IMG/VR virus record: IMGVR_UViG_3300028920_000044
Span: 45,195-109,194 of that record
Strand: one strand, 5' to 3'
DNA: 64,000 nucleotides
From: a virus
Shown here: positions 9,357 through 19,237 of the stretch, in pieces
Position numbering within the stretch: the stretch's first letter is position 1
Layout: every line of letters begins with the position of its first letter
Notes under the pieces: generated by a model
What the model was told of the DNA's origin: nothing
Database searches by the model: none
What the model saw: only the letters and a program-made list of their open reading frames with translations
Position numbers and translations under genes: made by a program

Positions 9357-9689
9357 TTATGATTTCATTGCGGCCTTACGAGCGGCCTGTTTTCCTCTCA
9401 TACCATATTTGCGCATAACCTTCGTCTTAAACTTCTTCCATAATTTCTTGTACTTAATCATCTTTTTATAGTCGGTGTCATTCTTATCTTTGGCTAATCT
9501 TGCCGCCATTGATCCGCCTAATCTAGATAATTTCTCTTGTCTACCAACTCTTAGCATAGACATTTTTAATACTTCATTAATTGTATCATCATCCATAAAA
9601 TCAATACATTCAATTAACATATTTTTCAATTCTTCATCCGGTATATCTAATTCTAACAATTCTTGTTCGGACAATTCTGAATAATCCAT
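9357..9689 (-). CDS. Small bipolar protein: acidic head, strongly basic tail
   Basis: 110 residues. The first 45 are acidic (SELSEQELLELDIPDEELKN). The rest is Lys/Arg/Ala-rich, ending RGKQAARKAAMKS. This resembles proteins at 37399, 38058, 38792 and 40140. A basic DNA-binding tail with a removable acidic head would suit a packaged, histone-like protein; this is inference, no domain is recognised. Confidence 0.6.
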   Translation of the reverse strand: MDYSELSEQELLELDIPDEELKNMLIECIDFMDDDTINEVLKMSMLRVGRQEKLSRLGGSMAARLAKDKNDTDYKKMIKYKKLWKKFKTKVMRKYGMRGKQAARKAAMKS

Positions 9690-9702
9690 TTAACTCATCC
9701 TC

Positions 9703-10581
9703 CTACTTATATTGTCTCATATTCCTTGACTTAGTGATTTCATTTCGGGATTCAATCATTTTACTCTTTAACTCCTGTAATGCGTTTCTTTTCTTTACCT
9801 CATCTTTTGCAAAGACATAATCTAATAAATCATTAAACGAATCAAATCCAGCTTTTAGTTCTTTAAAATAATCATTACAAGCAGCAGATAATTGAAGTCC
9901 AGCGACGCTCTTTAACATATCATCAGGCTTAAGATTTTGAATTTGATCGAATCCTCCCGTATTTTTAAGACAAACAAAATAACTTTTAGAGAGAAGAGCT
10001 AATGCCTCTATCATGTATTTAACATAACATTTTTTAAGGCAATCCCCTTGCTTAAATGATTCGGCACTAGATACAACAGGTCGTTTACCACCAGTTGAGA
10101 AATAAGACCACATGCTTAAATCTTTTTCGTCAATATCACAAGCCTTATAACATTTTTTAGAGTTTTGTTGAATAATAGCATATCTGAATTTCCAATACCG
10201 CCCATGTTTAGAAAGAAACTTACCTATAGACTCTGAAACTTCACCTATCTTTTGACCCGCAGAGAAAATTGCTCTATTAATCCTATCACCGTATATAAAG
10301 AAAAACAAAGCAGAGATTCCACCAATGGCCATAAGCGTCAAAGGATCTACTTCTTGCAACACCTCTTCATTATATTGAAAATCGAAGTATGTTTTAAATA
10401 TCTGTTGCTGTTGAAGCAAGTTTGTATCGTATAGATGATCATAAAGATCTATATCAGTTTCCCTTAGTTCTTTAACTAATTCGTAGGTTTCATCAAAAAG
10501 TTGATCTTTTGTAATCTTGTCATGAAGGCGATTTTGGTCGATATATGCTTCGGCGATGGTTTTAAAAAATCGTACGTCCAT
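9703..10581 (-). CDS. Unknown membrane-associated protein, 292 residues
   Basis: A helical acidic N-terminal region is followed by one hydrophobic segment near residues 80-97 (LTLMAIGGISALFFFIYG) and then by a cysteine-containing domain with pairs such as CYKACD and CLKKCY. The spacing suggests disulphides or metal binding. No family recognised. It is the last gene before the transcription terminator at 10608-10673 and so probably starts a new unit. Confidence 0.55.
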   Translation of the reverse strand: MDVRFFKTIAEAYIDQNRLHDKITKDQLFDETYELVKELRETDIDLYDHLYDTNLLQQQQIFKTYFDFQYNEEVLQEVDPLTLMAIGGISALFFFIYGDRINRAIFSAGQKIGEVSESIGKFLSKHGRYWKFRYAIIQQNSKKCYKACDIDEKDLSMWSYFSTGGKRPVVSSAESFKQGDCLKKCYVKYMIEALALLSKSYFVCLKNTGGFDQIQNLKPDDMLKSVAGLQLSAACNDYFKELKAGFDSFNDLLDYVFAKDEVKKRNALQELKSKMIESRNEITKSRNMRQYK

Positions 10582-10607
10582 TTATAAGTTCTCCCTTTTA
10601 ATTAACT

Positions 10608-10673
10608 AAAAAGAGGGCGGGGTAATACGGAGGGTCAGATTCTACGTTTGGTTAAAACAACTACCCCACCCTC
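10608..10673 (-). terminator. Rho-independent terminator after the recombinase gene
   Basis: In the minus direction GAGGGTGGGGTA (10662-10673) pairs with TACCCCGCCCTC (10613-10624) with one G-U wobble. A long loop containing a second small stem lies between, and TTTTT (10608-10612) follows. It lies six bases after the stop codon of the UvsX-like gene. Confidence 0.75.
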
Positions 10674-10678
10674 AATAC

Positions 10679-12133
10679 TTATGTAGTCTGTTGTTCATCA
10701 AAAACAGGCTTATATCCCTCTTCAGTTGGTTGATTCTGATTTAGGAAAAAATCCTCACTAACTTGAGGAACTTCTTCTCCTTGTATCGCTGGAGCAGTAG
10801 GTTCTTCTGGGTTAAAATTTTGTAACGGATTTTCATTTAAAGTGTCAGTAACTACATTATGAATAGTTTCATCAATTACACATTGTTCCTTTGCATCATC
10901 ATACTCGCCCACTTCGCATCTAAAAATACCTTGAGTTATACGAGTATATACACTTACTTGTACTGCGAAATCAAACCACTGTTTAAATTCTGGATCTGTA
11001 TCATACTTCTCTTTTGCATTCTTTCTGTAAAATGAATTACTTTTCCATTTTTCAACTCCATTTTCATCAGATACTACAAGTTTTACTCTAGGTCCATCTT
11101 TCTTTATCATAAATAAAGAAGCAGGAGGAGCATTCTTATAAATCTTCTTTTCACTAGGGATTATCTCCATAAGAAAATAGAATTCAGACCAGAACTTACT
11201 TATGCCTGTCTTTTTATCGAACACACAGGTAACGGCATGTTGACTTGGTGCTAACTTATTTTTCTCAGTATACACATCCATAAACCAACCATCAATACCT
11301 ATTCCGTCAGCAGGTGTAATTAACTTCTTTTTACTAAGAAAAAGCCATTGTTGAGTCTTGTGTTGCAAAGCATAGATATTAGTAGCGGACTTGAAATCTT
11401 TAAATACACCAACAGACTTCTCAGATTGAGCATATGGCCCTTCAATCTTAAGATTCGCACGAATTTGATCAATACAAACAAATGTTACTCGATTGAATTT
11501 AATTTGGGGTCCATACTTATCTAAAAGAAAACTGACCTGTCGTGCTTTATTACCTATGATTGAATTAGGACTTTCTGCTTCTAACGCTTTGGGACCAGGT
11601 GTTGATGCAATACTATCCCAAATAAATGCAACATAAAACTCTTTCTCAAGCTTCTCTTCAAACACTTTCTTAATTGCAATTAATCGATCAATTAATTCAA
11701 ATATCCCATCAACATTTACAATGATAGGTTCATATTTAAATCGATTTTCATCTAATCCAAATATTTCAATTCTACTTTGTCTGAACTCGCTATTTTTATT
11801 ATTTCCTGATCCTTCTACATCTAGATAAACAACAACTGAGTTCGGATAAATCTTCTGGAATACAGAACTGAATTGAAACGCTAAAGTAGACTTCCCTGTC
11901 TCAGGTGTACTACTAAAGAGAATTGGATCTGATGAAACAATACCTCCACCTAATAAGGCATCAAGATGTTGAATACCAAAGGGAGTAACTATTGGATCTG
12001 GCGCCATTAAATGACCATATTCACTTAATATAATCTTATCAAATGCCTCTCCTAACTTTTCAGTTAGTCCTTCTTCCGCATTCTCTAAACTATCCAGATC
12101 CACTTTTTCTACTGATGTTTTTTTCCTCGCCAT
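10679..12133 (-). CDS. uvsX: UvsX/RecA-family recombinase
   Basis: 484 residues with a RecA core: Walker A TPETGKST at 76-83, the YLDVEGSG acidic motif near 103-110, and Walker B FIWDS with Asp173. A long acidic C-terminal tail extends beyond the usual RecA/UvsX length (about 390 residues). The role is strand exchange in phage recombination-dependent replication and repair. The Walker A has Thr-Pro in place of the usual Gly-Pro, as in some phage UvsX proteins. It is the last gene before a strong terminator, and upstream genes are small tagged proteins. Confidence 0.85.
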   Translation of the reverse strand: MARKKTSVEKVDLDSLENAEEGLTEKLGEAFDKIILSEYGHLMAPDPIVTPFGIQHLDALLGGGIVSSDPILFSSTPETGKSTLAFQFSSVFQKIYPNSVVVYLDVEGSGNNKNSEFRQSRIEIFGLDENRFKYEPIIVNVDGIFELIDRLIAIKKVFEEKLEKEFYVAFIWDSIASTPGPKALEAESPNSIIGNKARQVSFLLDKYGPQIKFNRVTFVCIDQIRANLKIEGPYAQSEKSVGVFKDFKSATNIYALQHKTQQWLFLSKKKLITPADGIGIDGWFMDVYTEKNKLAPSQHAVTCVFDKKTGISKFWSEFYFLMEIIPSEKKIYKNAPPASLFMIKKDGPRVKLVVSDENGVEKWKSNSFYRKNAKEKYDTDPEFKQWFDFAVQVSVYTRITQGIFRCEVGEYDDAKEQCVIDETIHNVVTDTLNENPLQNFNPEEPTAPAIQGEEVPQVSEDFFLNQNQPTEEGYKPVFDEQQTT

Positions 12134-12154
12134 ATAGTTTCGCCTCCAGACTAA

Positions 12155-12385
12155 TTACTTCTTTATTTTTTTTCTAATGACAACAGGTTCTTCTTCGATA
12201 TCTATAGTCTTGTTATTTTTAGAATCTTTTAATTTCTCTTTTTTAATAATAATTTCTTTCTCCGGTGTAGTTTTCTTTGCAACAGTTATATCAAGATCAT
12301 TTAATTCGGGAGGATAAGATTTCTTCCTAACCCGTCTTATAACTATTGACTCTGACTCTTTTAGTATATTACTCAAAGGAATCAT
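12155..12385 (-). CDS. Small basic protein with packaging-type N-terminal tag
   Basis: 76 residues from ATG 12385 (GAGG upstream; a TTG one codon earlier is less likely). Begins MIPLSNILKESE, with L-K-E fitting the L-x-E cleavage rule. The rest is Lys/Ile/Glu-rich with no fold recognised. Follows another tagged gene at 12406. Confidence 0.6.
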   Translation of the reverse strand: MIPLSNILKESESIVIRRVRKKSYPPELNDLDITVAKKTTPEKEIIIKKEKLKDSKNNKTIDIEEEPVVIRKKIKK

Positions 12386-12405
12386 CAATATATCCTCGTT
12401 TAAAA

Positions 12406-12657
12406 TTAGTATGCTCCCTGCGATCTTTCAACAGCAGTTGGGTTCTTTCTTCTTCTAAGGTCCCGGATTTGCATAATCTCTGCAGCTTTCTGTTTCTGTT
12501 CTGCAGCTTTCTGCGCTGCCAACATAACACCAGGTGGACCCATTCCTACTCTATACTGTCCTGTAGGATAACCCTTTCCTCCAATCTGTTTCGCTGTTCC
12601 CGTCATAAACGGTTCATAATGGCTCTGTCTTTCAAATAAATGTGATATAGCAATCAT
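12406..12657 (-). CDS. Small basic protein with MIAISHLFE tag
   Basis: 83 residues. The tag is followed by a Gly/Pro-rich segment and a Lys/Gln/Arg helix (LAAQKAAEQKQKAAEIMQ). No known domain. Overlaps the upstream 12654 gene by four bases (ATGA), indicating translational coupling. Confidence 0.65.
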   Translation of the reverse strand: MIAISHLFERQSHYEPFMTGTAKQIGGKGYPTGQYRVGMGPPGVMLAAQKAAEQKQKAAEIMQIRDLRRRKNPTAVERSQGAY

Positions 12658-13178
12658 AGTTTGTATGCCTCATCTTCTTTTTCCATATCTCTCTGAACGT
12701 CTTCTGACAAGGGAATCTTACCTTGATGTTGACTTCTTTCATGGGCTATAAGATCCATGACTTGTTTCATTACTCCTACGAAATCCCCGTCATCTATTTT
12801 TTCGACTTTTTCATCAATCCTTCTTATATCAACCGAAACTAAATGATGCATCTTATAAATATTATCAGATATGTCTTTTAAATATTTAACTTTAACATCC
12901 TCATACTCCCGATTTACGCTATATAATCTAGCAATAAGTTCAATATTTTTAGCAATCGCCCCACGAACAATTCTTTGTTTCTCATTATCTTGTTTAACAG
13001 TATTTAAATATTGTTGCAAGAATTGTATATTACTATCAATATCTGCAATATGTCTCTGAATCTCTTGTTGCTTTAATTCTACACCTGTAATATGTTTTTC
13101 TAATTTTCTTTTTTGATCCGTAAAATCTGTTTCTATGAAATCATAACTGTCGAGTTCCTCGCCTTGTTGATCAGTCAT
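12654..13178 (-). CDS. Coiled-coil protein, 174 residues, unknown
   Basis: Nearly the whole sequence is amphipathic helix with heptad-like spacing (KQQEIQRHIADIDSNIQFLQ and onward), suggesting a dimeric or trimeric coiled coil. The ends are acidic. Overlaps the 13178 gene by one base. A structural or adaptor role is possible; no family recognised. Confidence 0.6.
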   Translation of the reverse strand: MTDQQGEELDSYDFIETDFTDQKRKLEKHITGVELKQQEIQRHIADIDSNIQFLQQYLNTVKQDNEKQRIVRGAIAKNIELIARLYSVNREYEDVKVKYLKDISDNIYKMHHLVSVDIRRIDEKVEKIDDGDFVGVMKQVMDLIAHERSQHQGKIPLSEDVQRDMEKEDEAYKL

Positions 13179-14458
13179 CAGTTATTATTCGCTCCTTCTG
13201 TTAAACATATTTCGATGAATTTTTTCATCTGTTGTATAAATGTTATTTGATCTATTTTAACATTTGATAGAGTAAACAGATTAATATATTCCCCTGATAA
13301 AATTGTCTTCGTAAAGTTCTCCGCCACTTTCTCTAATATCCCGTATATATAATAATCGTTAAACATATTCTTAAATGGCTGTACTAATTCTTCCATTACT
13401 GCTGTCTTAACCATCTTAGGTTTAATTAACATTTCGTTATACGGTTTCGAGTTTGGATTAATAATGTGAACACATTTAAGAAGTCTGTATATCGTCGGCA
13501 ATTTCTTGATCTTTTCTAGCGTTCCATTTTCTTCTATGTCATCATCATAAAACTTCATTAACTTGTATTCACTATTATTCAATACGAAACTATCTCTATA
13601 ACTACTAAAATATACGTCTTGAAATTGATTATCTATTATGACATTTTTAAATACTTTATAGTTATAACTTAATTGAGTCATAGTAGGTGATTTTTGATAA
13701 AATTTCTTTGTTTGAAGATCATATAATACATCACGATATATTCCAAGTCTTATTGGTATGCTTACCATATTATCTAAAGTTTGTTCAATCTCCCAGACAG
13801 AATCATATACCGTGTTGATCCTTTTCTCTTTCTTAAAATAGTAATTAAACACATATCTAAAACTACTCTTATAAAAAACTGTTATGTTATCTACATCGAG
13901 AGGGTTAAACTTCTTTAAACCATTACCTAAAAACTCATACAATACATCGGTCTTGATGACATCTTGATCTAAATAAAATGTGTTAATATGAGAATGTACA
14001 ACACCGTAAGACTTTCTGCAGATTTCGCTATAAACACTTTTAATCGTATTTTGAAGAAATTTATGAGCACTTGAGAGAATTCTTATTAGAATATAAATAA
14101 TATTAGGATATAATACTTTAGCACGATATTCAGGATATGAGAAATTTAGAAACTCATTGTTATATCGGTATAAACAATTAACAGTTTGATGTATTACAAA
14201 CAAATCCTGAACAATTTTAGATCTACTAGCTAATATTTGGAAGTGTGTAGCCTTTAATTTCTCAACATACTTTTTTAAAGTTCTAGATTTCAAGCAGTTA
14301 ATTGGCATACCAGGTTCCATCGTTTTTAGTTTCTCTAATTCATTATGCAAACATGTGTATAATGTTTTGTAAGATATCTCTAGTGTAATATCATTAGAAT
14401 AATTCGCTGGGTGCTCTTCGAAATCGGTAGATATTTGAGGTTGGGGCTCTGCTCCCAC
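13178..14458 (-). CDS. Unknown 426-residue protein
   Basis: Starts with GTG at 14458, preceded by AAGGAG at good spacing. It is Tyr/Phe/Asn-rich and helical, with no motif recognised. It is the first gene after the TATATAGAAAT site at 14508, so it may head a transcript running to the terminator at 10608. Confidence 0.55.
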   Translation of the reverse strand: MGAEPQPQISTDFEEHPANYSNDITLEISYKTLYTCLHNELEKLKTMEPGMPINCLKSRTLKKYVEKLKATHFQILASRSKIVQDLFVIHQTVNCLYRYNNEFLNFSYPEYRAKVLYPNIIYILIRILSSAHKFLQNTIKSVYSEICRKSYGVVHSHINTFYLDQDVIKTDVLYEFLGNGLKKFNPLDVDNITVFYKSSFRYVFNYYFKKEKRINTVYDSVWEIEQTLDNMVSIPIRLGIYRDVLYDLQTKKFYQKSPTMTQLSYNYKVFKNVIIDNQFQDVYFSSYRDSFVLNNSEYKLMKFYDDDIEENGTLEKIKKLPTIYRLLKCVHIINPNSKPYNEMLIKPKMVKTAVMEELVQPFKNMFNDYYIYGILEKVAENFTKTILSGEYINLFTLSNVKIDQITFIQQMKKFIEICLTEGANNN

Positions 14459-14507
14459 AGTTTTCTCCTTAAATTAGAAAATTTTATAATTAACAGTTAA
14501 GTATAAA

Positions 14508-14518
14508 ATTTCTATATA
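14508..14518 (-). promoter_or_regulatory. Promoter-like motif TATATAGAAAT upstream of the 13178 gene
   Basis: Minus strand reads TGTATATAGAAATTTTATAC in the 117-base gap between the small gene at 14576 and the GTG at 14458. Same 11-mer as at 8106, 32712 and 55048. The distance of 50 bases to the start codon suits a promoter. Confidence 0.4.
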
Positions 14519-14575
14519 CAGTGTGAAATTTTTATAAAACAATTCTAGATCGGAAGTCTCACACAAACTTACTTA

Positions 14576-14716
14576 TTAGACAGTGGGAACCAAATATCTT
14601 ACATTCTTTGCTGCTATTTTATCTAAAGGTTCTAACATTTTAGCTAACCCTTTCACAGCAAATTCGCGAAAGTTCTCTTCAATTAATTCAGCATCGTATA
14701 ATGATGTTGATAACAT
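14576..14716 (-). CDS. Small ORF, 46 residues, unknown
   Basis: ATG at 14716, two bases before the stop of the 14719 gene, reads to TAA at 14576. The peptide starts MLSTSLYDAELIEENFREF and is amphipathic, ending YLVPTV. AGAGG precedes the ATG by seven bases. Tight packing and a proper ribosome site support a real gene; function unknown. Confidence 0.5.
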   Translation of the reverse strand: MLSTSLYDAELIEENFREFAVKGLAKMLEPLDKIAAKNVRYLVPTV

Positions 14717-14718
14717 GA

Positions 14719-15342
14719 TTACCTCTTTATAAACTTAGTTAAATAATCCAAGTTAAATCTTTTCCCTATATTAAGTGGGAAAGTTCGTTGAAATAGTCCC
14801 TGAGGTAATTTGAAGTAGCGTATGATTGGAACAATACACATACGACCAATCGTCTCATATGTTTTCTTAGTGTAGATATCTAAATTCGTATCACCAATAA
14901 TACAAATATGAATTGCTTCACTAGGATCAAATATTCTTTCTCTTAAAAATAACTTTGTTATATCATCCCATCCTGTGTCATCAAGCTTATTTACCTGACG
15001 TCTTGTCAACGGGTATTTAATATCAATAGGTCTAGTATTAAATATATAATAACGATTACCAATAAACTCACAAATGTAATGCCATGGTAAAAAGATAGTT
15101 GAGAATTTACCATAATTTTCTCTTACTCTTTTATACACTTCAATAAGATCCATTTTTGATGTGTCAACTCTAGGTCTAGGTCTTATAGGAAGAAATGGAT
15201 TATTATATGTGTCTTGTATTAAAAATCCCTGAGGTTTTGTTGTGAACTTATTCGCTACACTTGCGACATCTTTAGATATGTCTAATCTCTCAGGGACTGC
15301 TTCATGTAAAATCTTATACGTTTTATCAGAATCTACAAGCAT
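14719..15342 (-). CDS. Unknown protein, possible tail or fibre accessory
   Basis: 207 residues from ATG 15342, which has AAAGGAACGACT before it. A longer reading to 15438 would overlap the fibre gene and lacks a site. Contains a Pro/Arg patch (FLPIRPRPRVD) and many aromatic residues, typical of virion proteins. No family recognised. It directly follows the large tail fibre, so a fibre attachment or assembly role is plausible but unproven. Confidence 0.55.
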   Translation of the reverse strand: MLVDSDKTYKILHEAVPERLDISKDVASVANKFTTKPQGFLIQDTYNNPFLPIRPRPRVDTSKMDLIEVYKRVRENYGKFSTIFLPWHYICEFIGNRYYIFNTRPIDIKYPLTRRQVNKLDDTGWDDITKLFLRERIFDPSEAIHICIIGDTNLDIYTKKTYETIGRMCIVPIIRYFKLPQGLFQRTFPLNIGKRFNLDYLTKFIKR

Positions 15343-15359
15343 AGTCGTTCCTTTATTTG

Positions 15360-15385
15360 ATTGGGGAGAGTCACCCCTCCCCAAT
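15360..15385. terminator. Perfect 9-bp hairpin after the tail fibre gene
   Basis: attggggag (15360-15368) pairs with ctccccaat (15377-15385) across an eight-base loop, just after the fibre stop codon. The downstream minus sequence is CAAATAAAGG, which is not a U-tract, so it may slow or process rather than terminate. Confidence 0.45.
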
Positions 15386-15389
15386 GGTA

Positions 15390-18300
15390 TTATCCTCCAG
15401 CACCAAGATCTACAAAAGTTCCAACACCATCTACCCAATCAACACCATCATACCATACAGGGATAGATATACCTGCTCTACTTGCTAGACTTCCAATAAA
15501 CCACATTTCACCAGTAACAGGTGAAGGAGGAAGCGAATCTGCGGTAGCTGCATAATTCCAACTCACACCACCAGAAGGTCTAGCAGCTAACTCATCCAAC
15601 GCACTTAATACTTCTATTGGAGAACCAGTCCAATCCCCAGACGTTGTTGGTATATAATTAATCTTAGACGCTTCTGCTACTGTTTGATTCACAACTGTTC
15701 CCGTCGAAGATGGATCAACTAATACCCCAGTACCTAGTGAGAATGGAACTGTAACTATAAGCGATCCACCATTCATTACAATAGCATCATTCGTGCTCGC
15801 ATTAATTACTGGATGAACAGCAGTGCCTCCAGAAGTACCATTAAAGTCTATTTGACCAGTAAAGAAAGCCAAGAAACTATCTAATACTGCAGCATTGTTT
15901 AACTGTAATGATATCGCGTTGTTTTGAGAATTATTTTGAGTTTTCCACTGACTTAACGTACCATGATCAACAGTAGCCGACATTCCTGCTCCAGTGTTGT
16001 TGAAATTTGTATCTTCTGCAATAACAATAGATCCTGCTCCAGTGTTGTTCATGTGCAAAGCAGGTTGCAATCCGGCAGAATTAACTTCACAGTTAATCAA
16101 ATTAAATCTTTGTGGATTTGTACCATAGAACTTAACAGTTGCATCAACAGATCCGCTACCAGAAATATCAATTCCACAAAATGATGCTACATTACCATCT
16201 GCTCCACCTGATGTATTACTTGTGCTATAACCTACATCACCATTAATAGTACAAATAGAATTCTTTTCAGGTGAATCACAAACGAAATGCATTCCTGCTT
16301 CAATTACTATATCCTCAGTATATGATCCTGGAGCAACAGATATTAATGTTTCTCCAGATACTGCTCCGATTGCAGCAGTGAGGGTTTTAAACGGTCTACC
16401 AAGCGAACCATCAGCAGTATATGAATCTACTCTATTCCCATCTACTTTCAATGTAGTTGTTATTGGATGATCGATTACACTAGAAGGATGAGTAGTAGGA
16501 TGCACATACGCAATCGCGTTATCTTCTATACCATTCAATTTAGTGAGAAGAGTATCTGTTAACGCATTAGTCTCCGATTCAGATTCATATGCAATTTTAA
16601 TTTCTGCACCAGTCATATCCGCGGTTGCACCATCTTCAATGCCTGATAATTTCGTTAAATTAGCATTAGTAAAAACATTCGTATCTGGATTTAATTCATA
16701 TGCAGCTTTAATTTCGACAGAAGACATATCACCAGAAGCACCAGTCTCAACACCATCTAACTTTAATTTATCAGCAGCGGACATAAACCCACCAGTAACT
16801 GTTGTTGCGGCAGAATGCAGATTACCTCCACCTCTTGTTCCGTGTTGAGAATCACTGAAAGGCATTACTGCCCAATTAACACTTAATTCAGAACTACCAT
16901 TAATCGATAAGCCTGTTCCTACTTTAGATACACCAGGAGTTGCTGCACTTGCAATAGGTATAGATATTTCGCCAGTTCCATCATCTACATTAACATTAGC
17001 TCCTGCGATTACTACACCCAAAGCAGAACCTTGTGCATGAGGTACAGATACTATACCACTCGCAACATTAAGATTATCACCAACCTGTAAAACACCCCTT
17101 CTAGTATCTGACCCTCTATATACATCTATTTCGGATATTTCAGGATCAACATCGATATTACCACCTGATTTAACAGATAGAACACCTTTATTACCATATC
17201 CACCTGTTTCTACAGCAATCTCATCTCCATCCATATAAGTGTTTCTTCCTGCTTTTACACCACCGAGAGTAACAGCAGTTGCCACTGGAAGAACGTAATT
17301 GTTAGAGTTGATTGCGATCGTATTTAATTTAGCTTTATCAGATACTGATATAAAACCTGCTTCAGATCCACTTACAAGATTATGTAAATTCCCACCACCT
17401 CTATCACCATGTGCAATATCATCAAATGCATAATTAAGACTTAGGATTCCACCACCATCTACATCTAACCCTGTTCCAACTTTTACACCACCTAGAACAG
17501 AATCTGTAGCAATAGGTAATGAATAAGCATTCGCTCCAGATTCAACACCACCTAATTTAGTCTTCTCTGCATCACTAAACTCATTAGTATTCGCATTCGC
17601 TTCATATGCAGTTTTAACTTGAAGATCTGTCATAGGTGACCAATCAACATCGGCAATCTTAGACCATTGAGATCCATTGTAAGCATACTGTGCCGATTTT
17701 CCATCTCCATCATCTTGGACTAATACACATTGTCCCGCCTGAGGTCCTGCAATAGCATCCCGAGCAGCTATATTAGCAACAGGGCTTAACCAATCCGCAG
17801 ATCCAAAAGAAGGAACATTCTGAATATGAGTCCAATCAATTCTATCAGACGCCCCTCCAGTTGCTATCAATTCTGTTTTCGACCAATAATCTGCCGTTGC
17901 TGCTTTACTATTCCAAGATGATTTTTCAGCATCACTTACAAATCTATGATCTAAATCTTGAACAATCATTACTGATGTATGAGTAGTTGGATGAACATAC
18001 GCATTAGCATTTGTTTCGACTGTTCCCAACTTTGCTTTCTCGGCATCATTAAATTCATTCGTATCAGCATTATTCTCATACGCAGTCTTGATTTCTACAT
18101 CAGTCATATCATCTGTTGCACCATCTTCGAGACCACCTAACTTAACTTTCTCTAAATCAGTAAATACGTTCGTGTTGATATTTGATTCATATGAAGTTTT
18201 AATATCAACAGGAGTCATATCTCCAGCCGTTGCACCATCTTCAACACCATCAAGTTTAGTCCTATCAGCGTCAGTAAATGCGTTAGTATCCACATTAATT

Positions 18301-19214
18301 TCATATGCGAGTTTTACTTCAGATGGCTCCATATCTGCTGATGCATTATCTTCAATAGCATTTAATTTATTTCTATAGTACTCGGTAAAATCATTCGTTG
18401 ATTGAAGAGTAGCACTCAATAGTTGGGTAGTTGGATTCATATTTAAACGATCCCCAACTTTTATTCCTCCAATCTCAGTTGGTGAAGCAACAGGCAATGC
18501 AACGGAAGGTCCTTCATTTGTTAATTGTATAAAGACTGATCCATCGTTTGAGTATTCCCATACATTAAGCGCTTCATTATATCTGAATACTGCATTATTT
18601 TCTATTCCTCTTTCAACTTCAATCCCCACATGGGAGGAAGGAGTACCAACATAATCTTTATTTAAAACAAAGACATCATTTATTGTTCCATTTATATCTG
18701 CTTTACTATCTAATAAATTATCTAATGCACCTTCACTAGCTCTACCATCTAATTCTTCTCTAAGCCCTTCAATGGCTTCAATAGGATGGGAGTCAGGATG
18801 ATTTCTATCTTCAATATCGACATGAGAATAGCTTGTTGACCCCCATAAATTCCTTAAATCAAACACTTTGTCGCCAGTTATCTTTGTATCACCCGCTTGT
18901 AAATACACGGCTGCGAGAGGAAATGCTTTCCTTTCTAGTACCGGTAATTCTGGATTGGTACTCGGTTCCCCCTCAATTAATAAAGCAGCACCGGTATAAT
19001 GTAAACATACTATTGTCCATTTCGCTCCCATTGTAGGCGCTGTGAATCCAGGCGATCTACCACCAACGAATTCGACCCATTGTTTGTTACTGAGCCAAAA
19101 TCCTCCTTCACTTATTTGAACAAACATATCCGGTTCAGATGAGGGCATAACCTTTAAAGAAGAAAAGAATGCACCTGTTCTTCTATATTTGTCACCATAC
19201 GGAGGTAAATGCAT
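15390..19214 (-). CDS. Long tail fibre with tandem 36-38-residue repeats
   Basis: 1274 residues. The N-terminal ~130 residues form a compact head likely to attach to the tail. The middle carries at least six copies of a module of the form DMT-x-x-E-I-K-x-A-Y-E ... D-T-N-x-F-T-D-A ... KL-x-G-x-E-D-G-A, and several GGVKVG / LPVASP strips typical of trimeric fibre shafts. Around residues 980-1080 is a beta-helix-like stretch (LISVAPGSYTEDIVIEAG). The C-terminal ~60 residues carry a W-Y-D-G-V-x-W tip motif. Expected role is host receptor binding. RBS AAGGAG before ATG 19214. Confidence 0.85.
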   Translation of the reverse strand: MHLPPYGDKYRRTGAFFSSLKVMPSSEPDMFVQISEGGFWLSNKQWVEFVGGRSPGFTAPTMGAKWTIVCLHYTGAALLIEGEPSTNPELPVLERKAFPLAAVYLQAGDTKITGDKVFDLRNLWGSTSYSHVDIEDRNHPDSHPIEAIEGLREELDGRASEGALDNLLDSKADINGTINDVFVLNKDYVGTPSSHVGIEVERGIENNAVFRYNEALNVWEYSNDGSVFIQLTNEGPSVALPVASPTEIGGIKVGDRLNMNPTTQLLSATLQSTNDFTEYYRNKLNAIEDNASADMEPSEVKLAYEINVDTNAFTDADRTKLDGVEDGATAGDMTPVDIKTSYESNINTNVFTDLEKVKLGGLEDGATDDMTDVEIKTAYENNADTNEFNDAEKAKLGTVETNANAYVHPTTHTSVMIVQDLDHRFVSDAEKSSWNSKAATADYWSKTELIATGGASDRIDWTHIQNVPSFGSADWLSPVANIAARDAIAGPQAGQCVLVQDDGDGKSAQYAYNGSQWSKIADVDWSPMTDLQVKTAYEANANTNEFSDAEKTKLGGVESGANAYSLPIATDSVLGGVKVGTGLDVDGGGILSLNYAFDDIAHGDRGGGNLHNLVSGSEAGFISVSDKAKLNTIAINSNNYVLPVATAVTLGGVKAGRNTYMDGDEIAVETGGYGNKGVLSVKSGGNIDVDPEISEIDVYRGSDTRRGVLQVGDNLNVASGIVSVPHAQGSALGVVIAGANVNVDDGTGEISIPIASAATPGVSKVGTGLSINGSSELSVNWAVMPFSDSQHGTRGGGNLHSAATTVTGGFMSAADKLKLDGVETGASGDMSSVEIKAAYELNPDTNVFTNANLTKLSGIEDGATADMTGAEIKIAYESESETNALTDTLLTKLNGIEDNAIAYVHPTTHPSSVIDHPITTTLKVDGNRVDSYTADGSLGRPFKTLTAAIGAVSGETLISVAPGSYTEDIVIEAGMHFVCDSPEKNSICTINGDVGYSTSNTSGGADGNVASFCGIDISGSGSVDATVKFYGTNPQRFNLINCEVNSAGLQPALHMNNTGAGSIVIAEDTNFNNTGAGMSATVDHGTLSQWKTQNNSQNNAISLQLNNAAVLDSFLAFFTGQIDFNGTSGGTAVHPVINASTNDAIVMNGGSLIVTVPFSLGTGVLVDPSSTGTVVNQTVAEASKINYIPTTSGDWTGSPIEVLSALDELAARPSGGVSWNYAATADSLPPSPVTGEMWFIGSLASRAGISIPVWYDGVDWVDGVGTFVDLGAGG
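16510..18380 (-). repeat. Coding repeats of the tail fibre shaft
   Basis: Three adjacent ~110-base units cover about 18010-18350, another lies near 17530-17640, and two more at about 16510-16735. Each encodes the AYE...DTN...KL-x-G-x-ED-GA module. Units are diverged in sequence, so these are old duplications rather than recent tandem copies. Confidence 0.7.
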
Positions 19215-19237
19215 ATTAATTCTCCTTAAATTCTGAT

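Noticed and set aside
15343-15438. N-terminal extension of the 14719 gene
   Set aside because: It overlaps the fibre gene and a hairpin and is Trp/Cys/Arg-rich; the internal ATG 15342 has a proper ribosome site.
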